Assembly (NCBI RefSeq): GCF_014650055.1
Contig: NZ_BMUF01000006.1
Span: 124,001-188,000 of the forward strand
Source of the DNA: Streptomyces malachitofuscus
Lineage (GTDB): Bacteria; Actinomycetota; Actinomycetes; Streptomycetales; Streptomycetaceae
Direction of reading: 5' to 3'
Length of the DNA: 64,000 nt
The notes under the pieces were generated by a model, which ran no database searches, was not told where the DNA came from, and was given only the letters and a program-made list of their open reading frames with translations. Each line of letters opens with the position of its first letter. Position 1 is the stretch's first letter. Positions 50,455 through 60,346 of this stretch are shown here, one piece after another. Position numbers and translations under genes: made by a program.

Positions 50455-51516
50455 GTGCAGGCAGCCGTCACCGTCACCCCCGCCCGTGTCCCGGAGCTGC
50501 TGCTCGGTCTCGCGACCGTGCGGCCGGTGTTCCTCTGGGGTGCGCCGGGCATCGGCAAGTCCTCCCTGGTCAGGGAGTTCGCCGAGTCGCTCGGGCTGGA
50601 GTGCGTGAGTCTGCTGGGCACCCAGCTCGCTCCCGAGGACCTCATCGGCGTCCCGCAGATCCGCGACGGCCGCTCGGTGTTCTGCCCGCCGGAGTCCATC
50701 GCCCGGGACGAGCCCTACTGCCTCTTCCTGGACGAGCTCAACGCGGCCACCCCGGACGTGCAGAAGGCGTTCTACTCGCTGATCCTGGACCGCAGGATCG
50801 GCGACTACGAGCTGCCCAAGGGCTCCATCGTCATCGGCGCGGGCAACCGCGCCACCGACAACGCGCTCGCCCGTCCCATCGCCTCCGCGCTCGTCAACCG
50901 TCTCGCCCACGTCCACCTGGAGGCGTCCTCGAAGGACTGGCTGGTCTGGGCGGCGAACAACGGCATCCACCCGTGGATCACCGACCACCTCACCGACCGT
51001 CCCGACCACCTGTGGTCCAAGCCGCCGAAGACCGAGGAGCCGTTCTCCACGCCCCGGTCCTGGCACATGCTCTCCGACGCGCTGCACTCCTTCGGCCGTG
51101 ACCTCGACGAGGACACCCTGAAGGTGCTCGCGCACGGCACGCTCACCCCCGCGCACGCCACCGCCTTCTGCGGCTACGTCAAGATCGTGCGCAGCCGTTT
51201 CGGCATCGACGCCGTCATCAAGGGCGACGCCCGCTGGCCGCACCGCCCGGAGGACCGCGACCTGCTCTACTACCTGGCCGAATCGTTCCGCGGACGCCTC
51301 GTCAAGGAGCTGCCGGCGACCAAGGAGCACATGTCGGCGAACGGCCGGCAGACCGCGTACCGTGCCAAGTCGCTGCTGGTGCAGCTCGCCGAGATCTCCG
51401 TCGAGGTCGCCCAGACGGTCATCGCCTCCGACAGCGACGGCAACCCGGTCCTGCCGTCCTGGTTCCTCGTCGAGGCGGCCCGCGACATGCCCCGGCTGGT
51501 GGAGGCGCGCCGGTGA
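50455..51516 (+). CDS. MoxR-family AAA+ ATPase
   Basis: A 353-residue AAA+ ATPase. Walker A is GAPGIGKSS near residue 27, Walker B is CLFLDELNAA near 90 and sensor 1 is IVIGAGNRATDN near 125. MoxR proteins act as chaperones that mature metal-containing or extracellular-complex proteins, usually with a vWA-domain partner. GTG at 50455 has AGGAG eight nt upstream; a longer frame starting at 50332 is unlikely. The stop overlaps the vWA-metallopeptidase gene (GTGA), so they are a coupled pair. Confidence 0.93.
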   Translation: MQAAVTVTPARVPELLLGLATVRPVFLWGAPGIGKSSLVREFAESLGLECVSLLGTQLAPEDLIGVPQIRDGRSVFCPPESIARDEPYCLFLDELNAATPDVQKAFYSLILDRRIGDYELPKGSIVIGAGNRATDNALARPIASALVNRLAHVHLEASSKDWLVWAANNGIHPWITDHLTDRPDHLWSKPPKTEEPFSTPRSWHMLSDALHSFGRDLDEDTLKVLAHGTLTPAHATAFCGYVKIVRSRFGIDAVIKGDARWPHRPEDRDLLYYLAESFRGRLVKELPATKEHMSANGRQTAYRAKSLLVQLAEISVEVAQTVIASDSDGNPVLPSWFLVEAARDMPRLVEARR

Positions 51517-53312
51517 GCCGCGGCCGGACGAAGGGGCCGAAGAAGCGGGACCTCGCACAGGAGGCGTTCGACGCGGGACTGGCGCTGGTACGGGCCAACC
51601 CCGCCCTGGCGGCCGTCGAGTTCGAGGTGTGCCGCCGGGAGAACTGCGAGCTGGCGCCGCGCGAGGGACTGATGCGGGTCGACTCCGAGGCCGTCCTGCA
51701 CGCCCACCCGGACCGCATGGCCGACCCGGACGCCTGGGCGTGGGCCCTCGCGCACGCCGTCCTCCACCTCGGCTTCGGCCATGTCCCGGCCGCCCAGGGC
51801 ACGCGCGAGCAGCCGGACCGCTGCGAGCTGGCCGCCCGCTGCGTGGTCGTCAACCGCTTCCTGCTCGGCTTTCCCGTCGGCAGCACGCCCGACCACCTGC
51901 CCGCCGCCTACCCCGACGGCGACGAGGAGCGGCTCGCCGCGCGCTGGCGCCGGGACGGGGTGCCGGCCGTGTACGAGCGCTGCGGCACCGCGGGCGGCGA
52001 GGCGGACCTGTACCTCCAGGAGTGGTACGGCTGGTACGGCCGGCCACCGGACCACCAGCTGGCCTTCGCCACCGCCCTCACCCGCACCGTGTCCGCCGCG
52101 ATGGACATGGCGGGCGGCCGCCGCGACAGCCTGGACGGCAAACCGGCCCCACGGCGCCCCTGGGAGCGGGCGCTCGGCTGGTTCGTCTCGTCGTACCCGC
52201 TGCTCGGCGGCATCGCCTCCGGCATCACCCTCGTCGCCGACGCCGAGCTGGCCCGCGCGCACGGCATCTCCGTCGCCGCCGTCGACGCCGAGGCCGGGGA
52301 GATCTACGTCAACCCGCTGCGGCGGCTGGACGAGGAGGAATGGCGGTTCGTCCTCGCCCACGAGATGCTGCACGCCGCCCTGCGCCACGGCGACCGCTGC
52401 GGCGGACGCGACCCGTACCTGTTCAACGTCGCCTGCGACTTCGTCATCAACGGCTGGCTGGAGGAGATGCAGGTCGGCACCATGCCCGAGGGCCTGCTGC
52501 ACGACAAGGAGCTCGCCGGACTGTCCGCGGAGGAGGTCTACGACCGCATCGCCGCCGACCTGCGCCGCATGCGGCGCTTCGCCACCCTGCGCGGCAAGGG
52601 GCTCGGCGACATGCTGGGCGGCCCCCTCGGCCCGCCCCGCGACTGCGTCGACCTCGACGGTTTCTACCGCCGCGGCCTCGCCCAGGGCCTCGACCTGCAC
52701 GACCGGCAGGGGCGCGGTTTCCTGCCCGGCGGGCTGGTCGAGGAGATCCGCGCGCTCAGCCATCCGCCGGTGCCCTGGGACGCCCGCCTCGCCCGCTGGT
52801 TCGACGAGTTCGTACCGAGCCCCCAGCCGGTCCGCTCGTACGCGCGGCCCTCCCGGCGCCAGGCGTCCACCCCCGACATCCCCCGCGCGGGACGGTACTT
52901 CCCGCCGGAGGAGATCGCCCGCTGCACCTTCGGCGTCGTGCTGGACACCTCCGGCTCCATGAACCGGGTGCTGCTCGGCAAGGCACTGGGCGCCATCGCC
53001 TCCTACGCCGAGGCCCGCGACGTACCCGCCGCGCGCGTGGTGTTCTGCGACGCGGCCCCGCACGACGCCGGCTATGTGCCGGTGACCGAGATCGCCGGGC
53101 GGGTGCGGGTGCACGGGCGGGGCGGCACGGTCCTGCAGCCCGGCATCGATCTGCTCCAGCGTGCCGACGACTTCCCGCCCGGCGCGCCGGTCCTCGTCAT
53201 CACCGACGGGTGGTGCGACGTGCTGCGGGTGCGCCGCGAGCACGCGTACCTGATCCCGCAGGGCGCGCGGCTGCCGTTCACCGCGAGAGGGCCGGTCTTC
53301 CGGGTGAGTTGA
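51513..53312 (+). CDS. vWA-domain putative metallopeptidase (DUF2201-type)
   Basis: A 599-residue soluble protein. The central domain has the zincin motif LAHEMLHAAL near residue 283. The C-terminal vWA-like domain carries the MIDAS start DTSGSM near 480 and a later TDGW. Near residue 79 there is a second, degenerate motif LAHAVLHLGFGH, in which the catalytic Glu is replaced by Ala, so the N-terminal part may be a decayed duplicate of the peptidase domain. Paired with the MoxR ATPase by start-stop overlap; substrate unknown. Confidence 0.88.
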   Translation: MSRGRTKGPKKRDLAQEAFDAGLALVRANPALAAVEFEVCRRENCELAPREGLMRVDSEAVLHAHPDRMADPDAWAWALAHAVLHLGFGHVPAAQGTREQPDRCELAARCVVVNRFLLGFPVGSTPDHLPAAYPDGDEERLAARWRRDGVPAVYERCGTAGGEADLYLQEWYGWYGRPPDHQLAFATALTRTVSAAMDMAGGRRDSLDGKPAPRRPWERALGWFVSSYPLLGGIASGITLVADAELARAHGISVAAVDAEAGEIYVNPLRRLDEEEWRFVLAHEMLHAALRHGDRCGGRDPYLFNVACDFVINGWLEEMQVGTMPEGLLHDKELAGLSAEEVYDRIAADLRRMRRFATLRGKGLGDMLGGPLGPPRDCVDLDGFYRRGLAQGLDLHDRQGRGFLPGGLVEEIRALSHPPVPWDARLARWFDEFVPSPQPVRSYARPSRRQASTPDIPRAGRYFPPEEIARCTFGVVLDTSGSMNRVLLGKALGAIASYAEARDVPAARVVFCDAAPHDAGYVPVTEIAGRVRVHGRGGTVLQPGIDLLQRADDFPPGAPVLVITDGWCDVLRVRREHAYLIPQGARLPFTARGPVFRVS

Positions 53313-53409
53313 GCCGTGATGTGATCGGATGGGGGAGGGCACCCGGTGACACGGGGCCCTAACCGAGCACCGCCGGACACACGGCCGGACTTTTTCGAAA
53401 GGATGCGTC

Positions 53410-53838
53410 ATGGCAGCCACGCGCTCCGCACACACCGTTTGGGAAGGCAGTCTCTTCAAGGGCAGCGGGGTCGTCGCATTCGACTCCTCCGGCAGCATCG
53501 CCGAGCAGCCGGTCACCTGGGCGTCGCGTGCCGAGGAGGCGAACGGGAGGACCAGCCCCGAGGAGCTGATCGCCGCCGCGCACTCCAGCTGCTTCTCGAT
53601 GGCCCTCTCCAACGGTCTCGACAAGGCCGGCACCCCGCCGACCAAGCTGACCACCTCCGCCGACGTCACCTTCGTGCCGGGTGAGGGCATCACCGGCATC
53701 CACCTCACCGTCGAGGGCACCGTCCCCGGCCTGGACGAGGCCGGCTTCGTGGCCGCCGCCGAGGACGCCAAGGTGAACTGCCCGGTCAGCCAGGCGCTGA
53801 AGGGCACGAACATCACCCTGACGGCGAAGCTCGCCTGA
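53410..53838 (+). CDS. osmC: OsmC family peroxiredoxin
   Basis: A 142-residue cytosolic thiol peroxidase. The two redox cysteines are in SSCFSMAL (about residue 61) and VNCPVSQAL (about 126), and the family Glu is in TSPEELIAAAHSS. OsmC reduces organic hydroperoxides and is stress-induced. AAAGGA lies seven nt before the ATG. It is monocistronic, followed by a very strong terminator. Confidence 0.95.
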   Translation: MAATRSAHTVWEGSLFKGSGVVAFDSSGSIAEQPVTWASRAEEANGRTSPEELIAAAHSSCFSMALSNGLDKAGTPPTKLTTSADVTFVPGEGITGIHLTVEGTVPGLDEAGFVAAAEDAKVNCPVSQALKGTNITLTAKLA

Positions 53839-53859
53839 CCCGCTCGCCGCGCCGAGCCA

Positions 53860-53891
53860 CCGCAGGCCGCTCCCCGGGGAGCGGCCTGCGG
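53860..53891 (+). terminator. Strong terminator after osmC
   Basis: A perfect 32-nt palindrome (53860-53875 with 53876-53891) starting 22 nt after the osmC stop; it can form a stem of at least 14 bp. Confidence 0.85.
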
Positions 53892-53917
53892 CACGTCCCC
53901 CTCCGGGAGCGACCACC

Positions 53918-54661
53918 ATGACGCCACGACCCGCCGTCTCCGCCCACCAGGGCGGCTCCGAGCGCGCCGGCCCGGCCACCTGGGAGGCGTACGAGGACGC
54001 GCTCGCGTCCGGCGCGGAGTACGTCGAGTTCGACGTCCGGCGCACGGCCGACGGCGTGTTCGTCGTCCACCACGACCCCCGGGTGGGCCGTACCGGCCCG
54101 CCCCTGGCCATGCTCACCCACGCCGAGCTGAACGCGCGCACCGGCCACCGGGTGCCCGTCGTGGACGAGGTCATGGAGCTGATCTCCGGGAGGCTCGTGG
54201 GACATCTCGACCTCAAGGAGACCGGCCACGAGCGGGAGCTGATCGGCCGCGCCGTCGCCCTCCTCGGCGAGGACGGCTTCGTCGCCACCACCCTCGAGGA
54301 CCGCTCCGTCGCCGCGATCACCGCGGCCCACCCGCGCGTGCGCACCGCCCTGTCCCTCGGCCGCGACGGCCGGGACATCGACCGGCGCCGGCTGCTGGCC
54401 ACCCGGCTCAGCGAACTGCTCCCCATGCGCCGGGTCCGCGCCTGCGGCGCCCACGGGGTCGCCGTGCACCAGCGTCTGGCCCGCGCCACCGTGCTGCGCG
54501 AGGCCGCCCGTAACAGACTGTTCACCATGGTGTGGACGGTCAACGAGGACGGGGCGCTGCGGAACTTCCTCGGTGACCCGCGGGTGGACGTGCTGATCAC
54601 CGACCGTCCCCGGCGCGCGCTGGAACTGCGCGGGCACACGGACGCCCACACCCGGCGTTGA
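53918..54661 (+). CDS. Glycerophosphodiester phosphodiesterase
   Basis: A 247-residue TIM-barrel GDPD. The general pattern holds: AHQGGSERAGPAT start (His as in the usual HRG, here HQG), EYVEFDVRRTADGVFVVHHD with the metal Glu/Asp and second His, and HLDLKE. It hydrolyses glycerophosphodiesters to glycerol-3-phosphate and an alcohol. There is no signal peptide, so it acts in the cytosol. GGGAG precedes the ATG. HQG instead of HRG is a minor oddity. Confidence 0.92.
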   Translation: MTPRPAVSAHQGGSERAGPATWEAYEDALASGAEYVEFDVRRTADGVFVVHHDPRVGRTGPPLAMLTHAELNARTGHRVPVVDEVMELISGRLVGHLDLKETGHERELIGRAVALLGEDGFVATTLEDRSVAAITAAHPRVRTALSLGRDGRDIDRRRLLATRLSELLPMRRVRACGAHGVAVHQRLARATVLREAARNRLFTMVWTVNEDGALRNFLGDPRVDVLITDRPRRALELRGHTDAHTRR

Positions 54662-54679
54662 CAACCACCCGTTCACACT

Positions 54680-54709
54680 ATTGACAACAGGGCGCTCAAG
54701 TTTTGTGCT
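54680..54709 (+). promoter_or_regulatory. dnaK promoter overlapped by a HAIR-like HspR operator
   Basis: ATTGACA-N7-GCTCAAG (54680-54700) matches the HspR element CTTGAGT-N7-ACTCAAG at 10 of 14 positions, with exact spacing. It overlaps a -35 (TTGACA at 54681-54686), 17 nt before TGTGCT. A second TTGACAAC lies at 54658. Confidence 0.55.
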
Positions 54710-54747
54710 GGAAGTCCGGAGAGGTGCCCTGGCGGAAGGGGACAGCG

Positions 54748-56622
<1,875 letters not shown>

Positions 56623-56643
56623 CCCCCGTGGCGGGCGCAGGGC

Positions 56644-57507
56644 TCAGTAGTGTTCCCGGCACTCCCGCAGCAGCTTCTCCGTGCGCTGCGTCGAGGCCGC
56701 CCGCGCCGTCATGTGGTCCAGGACCTCCAGATGCACCGCGACCTCCTTGCGGGAGTCCAGGTACAGGGCGCCCGTCAGATACTCGGTGAACACCATGTCG
56801 GGCAGCTCCGGCTCGGCGAAGCGGAACAGCGAGAAGGGCGCGTACGTCCCCGGGTGCGGACCGTCCGCGAACTCGGCGATCTGGAGCGTGACGCGGTCCC
56901 GTTCGGAGTACTCGAGAAGCTTGTCGAGCTGGTCCCGCATCACCCGGCCGTCGGCGCTCACCGGGCGCCGCAGCACCGTCTCCTCCATCAGCACCCACAG
57001 GTGCGGGGGATCGCTGCGCTCCAGCAGCCGCTGACGCTCCATGCGCAGGGACACATGCCGCTCGACGGCCTCCCGCCCCGCGTTGCCGATCGTCCCCGCC
57101 TCCAGGACGGCGCGCGCGTAGTCCTCGGTCTGCAGCAGCCCCGGCACGAAGTGCGGCTCGTAGGACCGGATGATCCGGGCGGCGCCCTCCAGGCTCACAT
57201 ACATGCTGAACCACTCGGGCAGCACATCGTGGTACCGCTGCCACCAGCCCGGCCGGTTCGCCTCCTCGGCGAGCTCCACGAACGCGACGGACTCGCTGTC
57301 CGGCACGCCGTACGCGGTCAGCAGCAGCTGGACGTACGGGATCTTCAGCGCGACCTCGGCCGTCTCCATCCGCCGCACGGTCGCGGGCGCCACCCGCAGG
57401 ATCCGGGCCGCCTCCTCCCGCGAGAGGCCCGCGGCCTCCCTCAGCTCATGCAGCCGCCTCCCCAGAACAACCTGGCCCACGGTCGGTGCGGCCCGCCGCT
57501 CACTCAC
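56644..57507 (-). CDS. XRE-family regulator with Scr1/DUF5753-type domain
   Basis: A 287-residue DNA-binding protein. The N-terminal XRE helix-turn-helix (residues about 12-60, SREEAARILRVAPATVRRME) is followed by the DUF5753 domain (IRSYEPHFVPGLLQTEDYARAVLEA). Such proteins usually have a small DUF397 partner beside them, sometimes in a toxin-antitoxin-like or developmental (whiJ-like) pair; none is present here. GTG at 57507 has GGGGAGGCG just upstream. It converges with dnaK with a 21-nt gap. Confidence 0.9.
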   Translation of the reverse strand: MSERRAAPTVGQVVLGRRLHELREAAGLSREEAARILRVAPATVRRMETAEVALKIPYVQLLLTAYGVPDSESVAFVELAEEANRPGWWQRYHDVLPEWFSMYVSLEGAARIIRSYEPHFVPGLLQTEDYARAVLEAGTIGNAGREAVERHVSLRMERQRLLERSDPPHLWVLMEETVLRRPVSADGRVMRDQLDKLLEYSERDRVTLQIAEFADGPHPGTYAPFSLFRFAEPELPDMVFTEYLTGALYLDSRKEVAVHLEVLDHMTARAASTQRTEKLLRECREHY

Positions 57508-57612
57508 GCCACGCCTCCCCAACGCGCCCGGGCATGCGCTCAGTCTTTCATGTCCCTCCGACACTCTCACGGGCCGCGGTGAACCGCCCTGTTTCCCTGC
57601 TCCCTCGGCCGT

Positions 57613-57629
57613 ATTACCCGGCAGGTAAT
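57613..57629. promoter_or_regulatory. 17-bp inverted repeat, candidate repressor operator
   Basis: ATTACC-CGGCA-GGTAAT, a perfect 6-bp dyad with a 5-nt centre, in the 229-nt gap between divergent genes (XRE regulator and small membrane protein). TetR- and MarR-type operators have this form. Confidence 0.5.
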
Positions 57630-57736
57630 CGACCCGCCGCCGCCCCCACGGGATCGTGGACGCACCGGGTTCCGGGCCGGCTCGCACTCCGGCCCGGGAC
57701 CCGGCCGCAACCGATCCCGACGGAGGGTGATTCGTC

Positions 57737-58162
57737 ATGTCCGCGACCCAGCTTGCCGCGCTCGCCCGGACCGTGGAGCCGCAGCTGATGCTGCGCCGCT
57801 TCCTGGCCCTGGACGCCGCGGTGACCGGCGCCAACGCGCTCGCCTATCTCGCCCTCTCCGGCCCGCTCGGACGCTTCCTCGGCGCCGGCTCCGGCCTGCT
57901 GCTGGGCCTCGGCGTCTTCCTCGCCGTCTACGCGGCCGGCGTGGGCCTGCTGGCCGCCCGCCGCCACCCGCCCACGGCGGGCGTACGGATCGTCGTCGAG
58001 GCCAACCTCGTCTGGGCCGTCGTGAGTCTCGCCGCCCTCGCGCTGTGGCTCACCCCGACCACGGCGGGCGCGGTGTGGACGGTCCTCCAGGCGCTCACCG
58101 TGGCGGGCTTCGCCGTACTGCAGCACATGGCGCTGAGGGCGCGTCAGCTCAGCCAGGACTGA
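57737..58162 (+). CDS. Small four-helix membrane protein
   Basis: A 141-residue inner-membrane protein with four hydrophobic helices (about 20-45, 48-70, 82-105 and 112-132) and short loops. I do not recognise a specific activity. Its 3' end overlaps the MmyB-type regulator gene, which runs in the opposite direction, by 19 bp, so their transcripts interfere. A strong inverted repeat upstream suggests repressor control. GGAGGGTGATTC precedes the ATG. Confidence 0.78.
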   Translation: MSATQLAALARTVEPQLMLRRFLALDAAVTGANALAYLALSGPLGRFLGAGSGLLLGLGVFLAVYAAGVGLLAARRHPPTAGVRIVVEANLVWAVVSLAALALWLTPTTAGAVWTVLQALTVAGFAVLQHMALRARQLSQD

Positions 58163-58965
58163 AGGTACTTGGCCGTCGCCGGGTCCGCCGGAAGCAGCGT
58201 CTCCACCGCCAGCTCGGCGACGGTCACGTCCATGGGTGTGTTGAAGGTGGAGATCGACGACACGAACGACAGCCGCCGGCCCTCGTGCTCGATCACCATC
58301 GGCAGCGCGAAGTAGGCCACCGGCGCGTCCTGTTCCTCCGGCCGACGCTCACCGGTGTCCGGGACCGGGAACGCCGCGACCTCCTCGTACAACGCCCGCA
58401 GCGGCTCGGAGCGGCGCAGCGCGATGTCCCGCCGCATCTGCTCCAGCAGATGTCCCCGCCACTCCCGCAGATTCAGGATCCGCGGTGCCAGCCCCTGCGG
58501 GTGCAGGGTGAGCCGCACCGCGTTCAGCGGCGGCGTCAGCAGCGACTCCGGGACGCCGTCGAACAGCATCATCACCCCCCGGTTGGCCGCCACGACGTCG
58601 TACATCGCGTTCACCACGAGCGCCGGATACGGTTCGAAGCCGCTGATCAGCCGCTCGATGCCGTCCCGCAGCGCGTCCAGCGCGGGGTCGTCCAACGGGG
58701 TGTGCGGGAAGCGGGGCGCGTACCCCGCGGCGAGCAGCAGGGCGTTGCGCTCCCGCATCGGGACGTCCAGCTCCTCGGCCAGCCGCAGCACCATCTCCTC
58801 GCTGGGCCGGGAGCGGCCGGTCTCGATGAAGCTGATGTGCCGGGCGGAGGAGTCGGCGCGCAGGGCCAGCTCCAGCTGGCTGACCCGCCGCTGCTCCCGC
58901 CAGGCGCGCAGCAGCGGGCCCACGCCATCGGTGCCGGCGGTGGCTTGGGACGGGACTGTGGTCAT
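58144..58965 (-). CDS. XRE-family regulator with MmyB-like ligand-binding domain
   Basis: A 273-residue regulator. The N-terminal helix-turn-helix (about 25-70: VSQLELALRADSSARHISFIE) is followed by the MmyB-like domain (YPALVVNAMYDVVAANRGVMMLF and LPADPATAKYLQSWLS). This domain is PAS-like and can bind fatty-acid-like ligands. No ribosome binding site; TACGGT lies 6 nt before the ATG, so the mRNA is probably leaderless. It converges with, and overlaps by 19 bp, the small membrane protein gene. Confidence 0.9.
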   Translation of the reverse strand: MTTVPSQATAGTDGVGPLLRAWREQRRVSQLELALRADSSARHISFIETGRSRPSEEMVLRLAEELDVPMRERNALLLAAGYAPRFPHTPLDDPALDALRDGIERLISGFEPYPALVVNAMYDVVAANRGVMMLFDGVPESLLTPPLNAVRLTLHPQGLAPRILNLREWRGHLLEQMRRDIALRRSEPLRALYEEVAAFPVPDTGERRPEEQDAPVAYFALPMVIEHEGRRLSFVSSISTFNTPMDVTVAELAVETLLPADPATAKYLQSWLS

Positions 58966-59092
58966 GTCAGGACCGTAGTCGACAGGAGGCCGTACCGGGG
59001 AGCCGCGCGTGTGCGACCAGGGTTCCGGGGCCCCTTCTGTGGCAGCCTGGGAATCCGGCACGAGACCCGAACCCGGCGAAGGAGCGCAGCCC

Positions 59093-59398
59093 ATGCCCGT
59101 CGAACCGCTGTCGCAGAAGGAGATCGAGGACCGGCTGGCCGAGCTGCCGGGCTGGTCGCTCGACGAGGGCCGCCTCACCCGTTCCTACCGGCTCGGCTCG
59201 CACTTCGCGGCGACGGCGATGGTCGTGCACATCGCCCAGGTGCAGGAGGAACTCGACCACCACTCCGACCTCACCCTCGGCTACAACACCGTGTCCCTGT
59301 CCGTGCACACCCACAGCGCGGGCGGCGCCGTCACCGCCAAGGACCTCGAGCTCGCCCGCAGGGTGGAGGACCTGGCGCCCGGACACGGTGCACACTGA
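59093..59398 (+). CDS. 4a-hydroxytetrahydrobiopterin dehydratase (PCD/DCoH)
   Basis: A 101-residue enzyme that dehydrates 4a-hydroxy-tetrahydrobiopterin to recycle the pterin cofactor of aromatic amino-acid hydroxylases. The active-site HH pair is in LDHHSDLTLGYNTVSLSVHTH, and the N-terminal LAELPGWSLDEGRLTRSYR is typical. AAGGAG precedes the ATG. No hydroxylase gene is nearby. The start was chosen over an upstream frame start at 59009. Confidence 0.92.
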   Translation: MPVEPLSQKEIEDRLAELPGWSLDEGRLTRSYRLGSHFAATAMVVHIAQVQEELDHHSDLTLGYNTVSLSVHTHSAGGAVTAKDLELARRVEDLAPGHGAH

Positions 59399-59403
59399 GG
59401 CGC

Positions 59404-60171
59404 GTGCTGGACTACGACGAGGAAGCGGAACGGTACGACGCCCTGCGCGGCGGCGAGGCCCGGGCGGCGGCCGCCGCCGAGGCCGTGCTCGGTCTCATAC
59501 CGGGCGGTGCGCGCGATCTGCTGGACGTCGCCTGCGGCACCGGCATCGTGACCCGGCGGTTCGCCGCCGCCCGCGCCGGCCTGCGGGTGACGGGGGCCGA
59601 CCTCGCCCCGTCGATGACCCGGATGGCCGCCGCCCGCCTGCCGGGCGCCGTCGTCCGCGCGGACAGCCGACGGCTGCCCTTCGGCGACGCCCGGTTCGAC
59701 GCCGTGGTCAGCGTGTGGCTGCTGCATCTGCTCTCCGGCCCGGAGGAGGTCCGCACGGTCGTCGGCGAGTGCGCCCGTGTGCTGCGGCCCGGCGGGGTCT
59801 ACATCACCACCGTCCACAAGGGTGCCTCCCACAACGTGGGCAGCGACATCGACGCGGTCCTCGCCGCCCGCCCGCCCAGCCCGGTGCCCGACGCCCCCGC
59901 CGATGTGACGGCCTGGGCCGCGGGGCACGGACTGCTCCCCGCCGGACAGGCCCGCTTCCGGGGCCACGGTCAGGGCCGCAGCCCCCGCCGCACCATCACG
60001 GACCTGCGCCGCGGCTGGTTCGTCACGCTGCCGCCCGGAGAACCGGTCGCCGAACGGTTCGCCGCCCGGCTGGCCGCACTCCCCGACCAGGACCGCCCCC
60101 GCCCCGACCCCGTCTTCACCCTCCGCGCCTACCGCAAGCCGGCCCCCGGCGACCCCGTGCTCACACCCTGA
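59404..60171 (+). CDS. Class I SAM-dependent methyltransferase
   Basis: A 255-residue methyltransferase with motif I LLDVACGTGIVTRRFA near residue 40, motif II VTGADLAPSMTRMA and post-I DAVVSVWLLHLLSG. It is related to UbiE-type enzymes; substrate unknown. GTG at 59404 is taken as start, with GAGG three nt before it. The gene starts 5 nt after the PCD stop, so both are probably one operon. The long upstream frame is a shadow. Confidence 0.85.
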   Translation: MLDYDEEAERYDALRGGEARAAAAAEAVLGLIPGGARDLLDVACGTGIVTRRFAAARAGLRVTGADLAPSMTRMAAARLPGAVVRADSRRLPFGDARFDAVVSVWLLHLLSGPEEVRTVVGECARVLRPGGVYITTVHKGASHNVGSDIDAVLAARPPSPVPDAPADVTAWAAGHGLLPAGQARFRGHGQGRSPRRTITDLRRGWFVTLPPGEPVAERFAARLAALPDQDRPRPDPVFTLRAYRKPAPGDPVLTP

Positions 60172-60253
60172 GCGGCCGGTACCCCGGGGCCCGCTTTCGG
60201 CGGGACCCCGTTGTCCACCAGCGGGTTCCCGGCGCGGGCACGGGCGTGCGGGA

Positions 60254-60290
60254 GCCGGGCGGCCCTCCGTGTGCGAGAGGGCCGCCCGGC
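60254..60290. terminator. Strong bidirectional terminator between methyltransferase and GH48 genes
   Basis: A perfect 14-bp stem (60254-60267 with 60277-60290) with a 9-nt loop between convergent stop codons. Confidence 0.8.
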
Positions 60291-60300
60291 CGGATGGTGG

Positions 60301-60321
60301 CCCCGGCGTCAGGTGCCGGGG
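60301..60321 (-). terminator. Second hairpin after the GH48 gene
   Basis: CCCCGGC (60301-60307) pairs with 60315-60321 around a 7-nt loop, 25 nt beyond the GH48 stop. Confidence 0.5.
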
Positions 60322-60346
60322 CCGGTACACGGAGCGTCGGCGGGGA

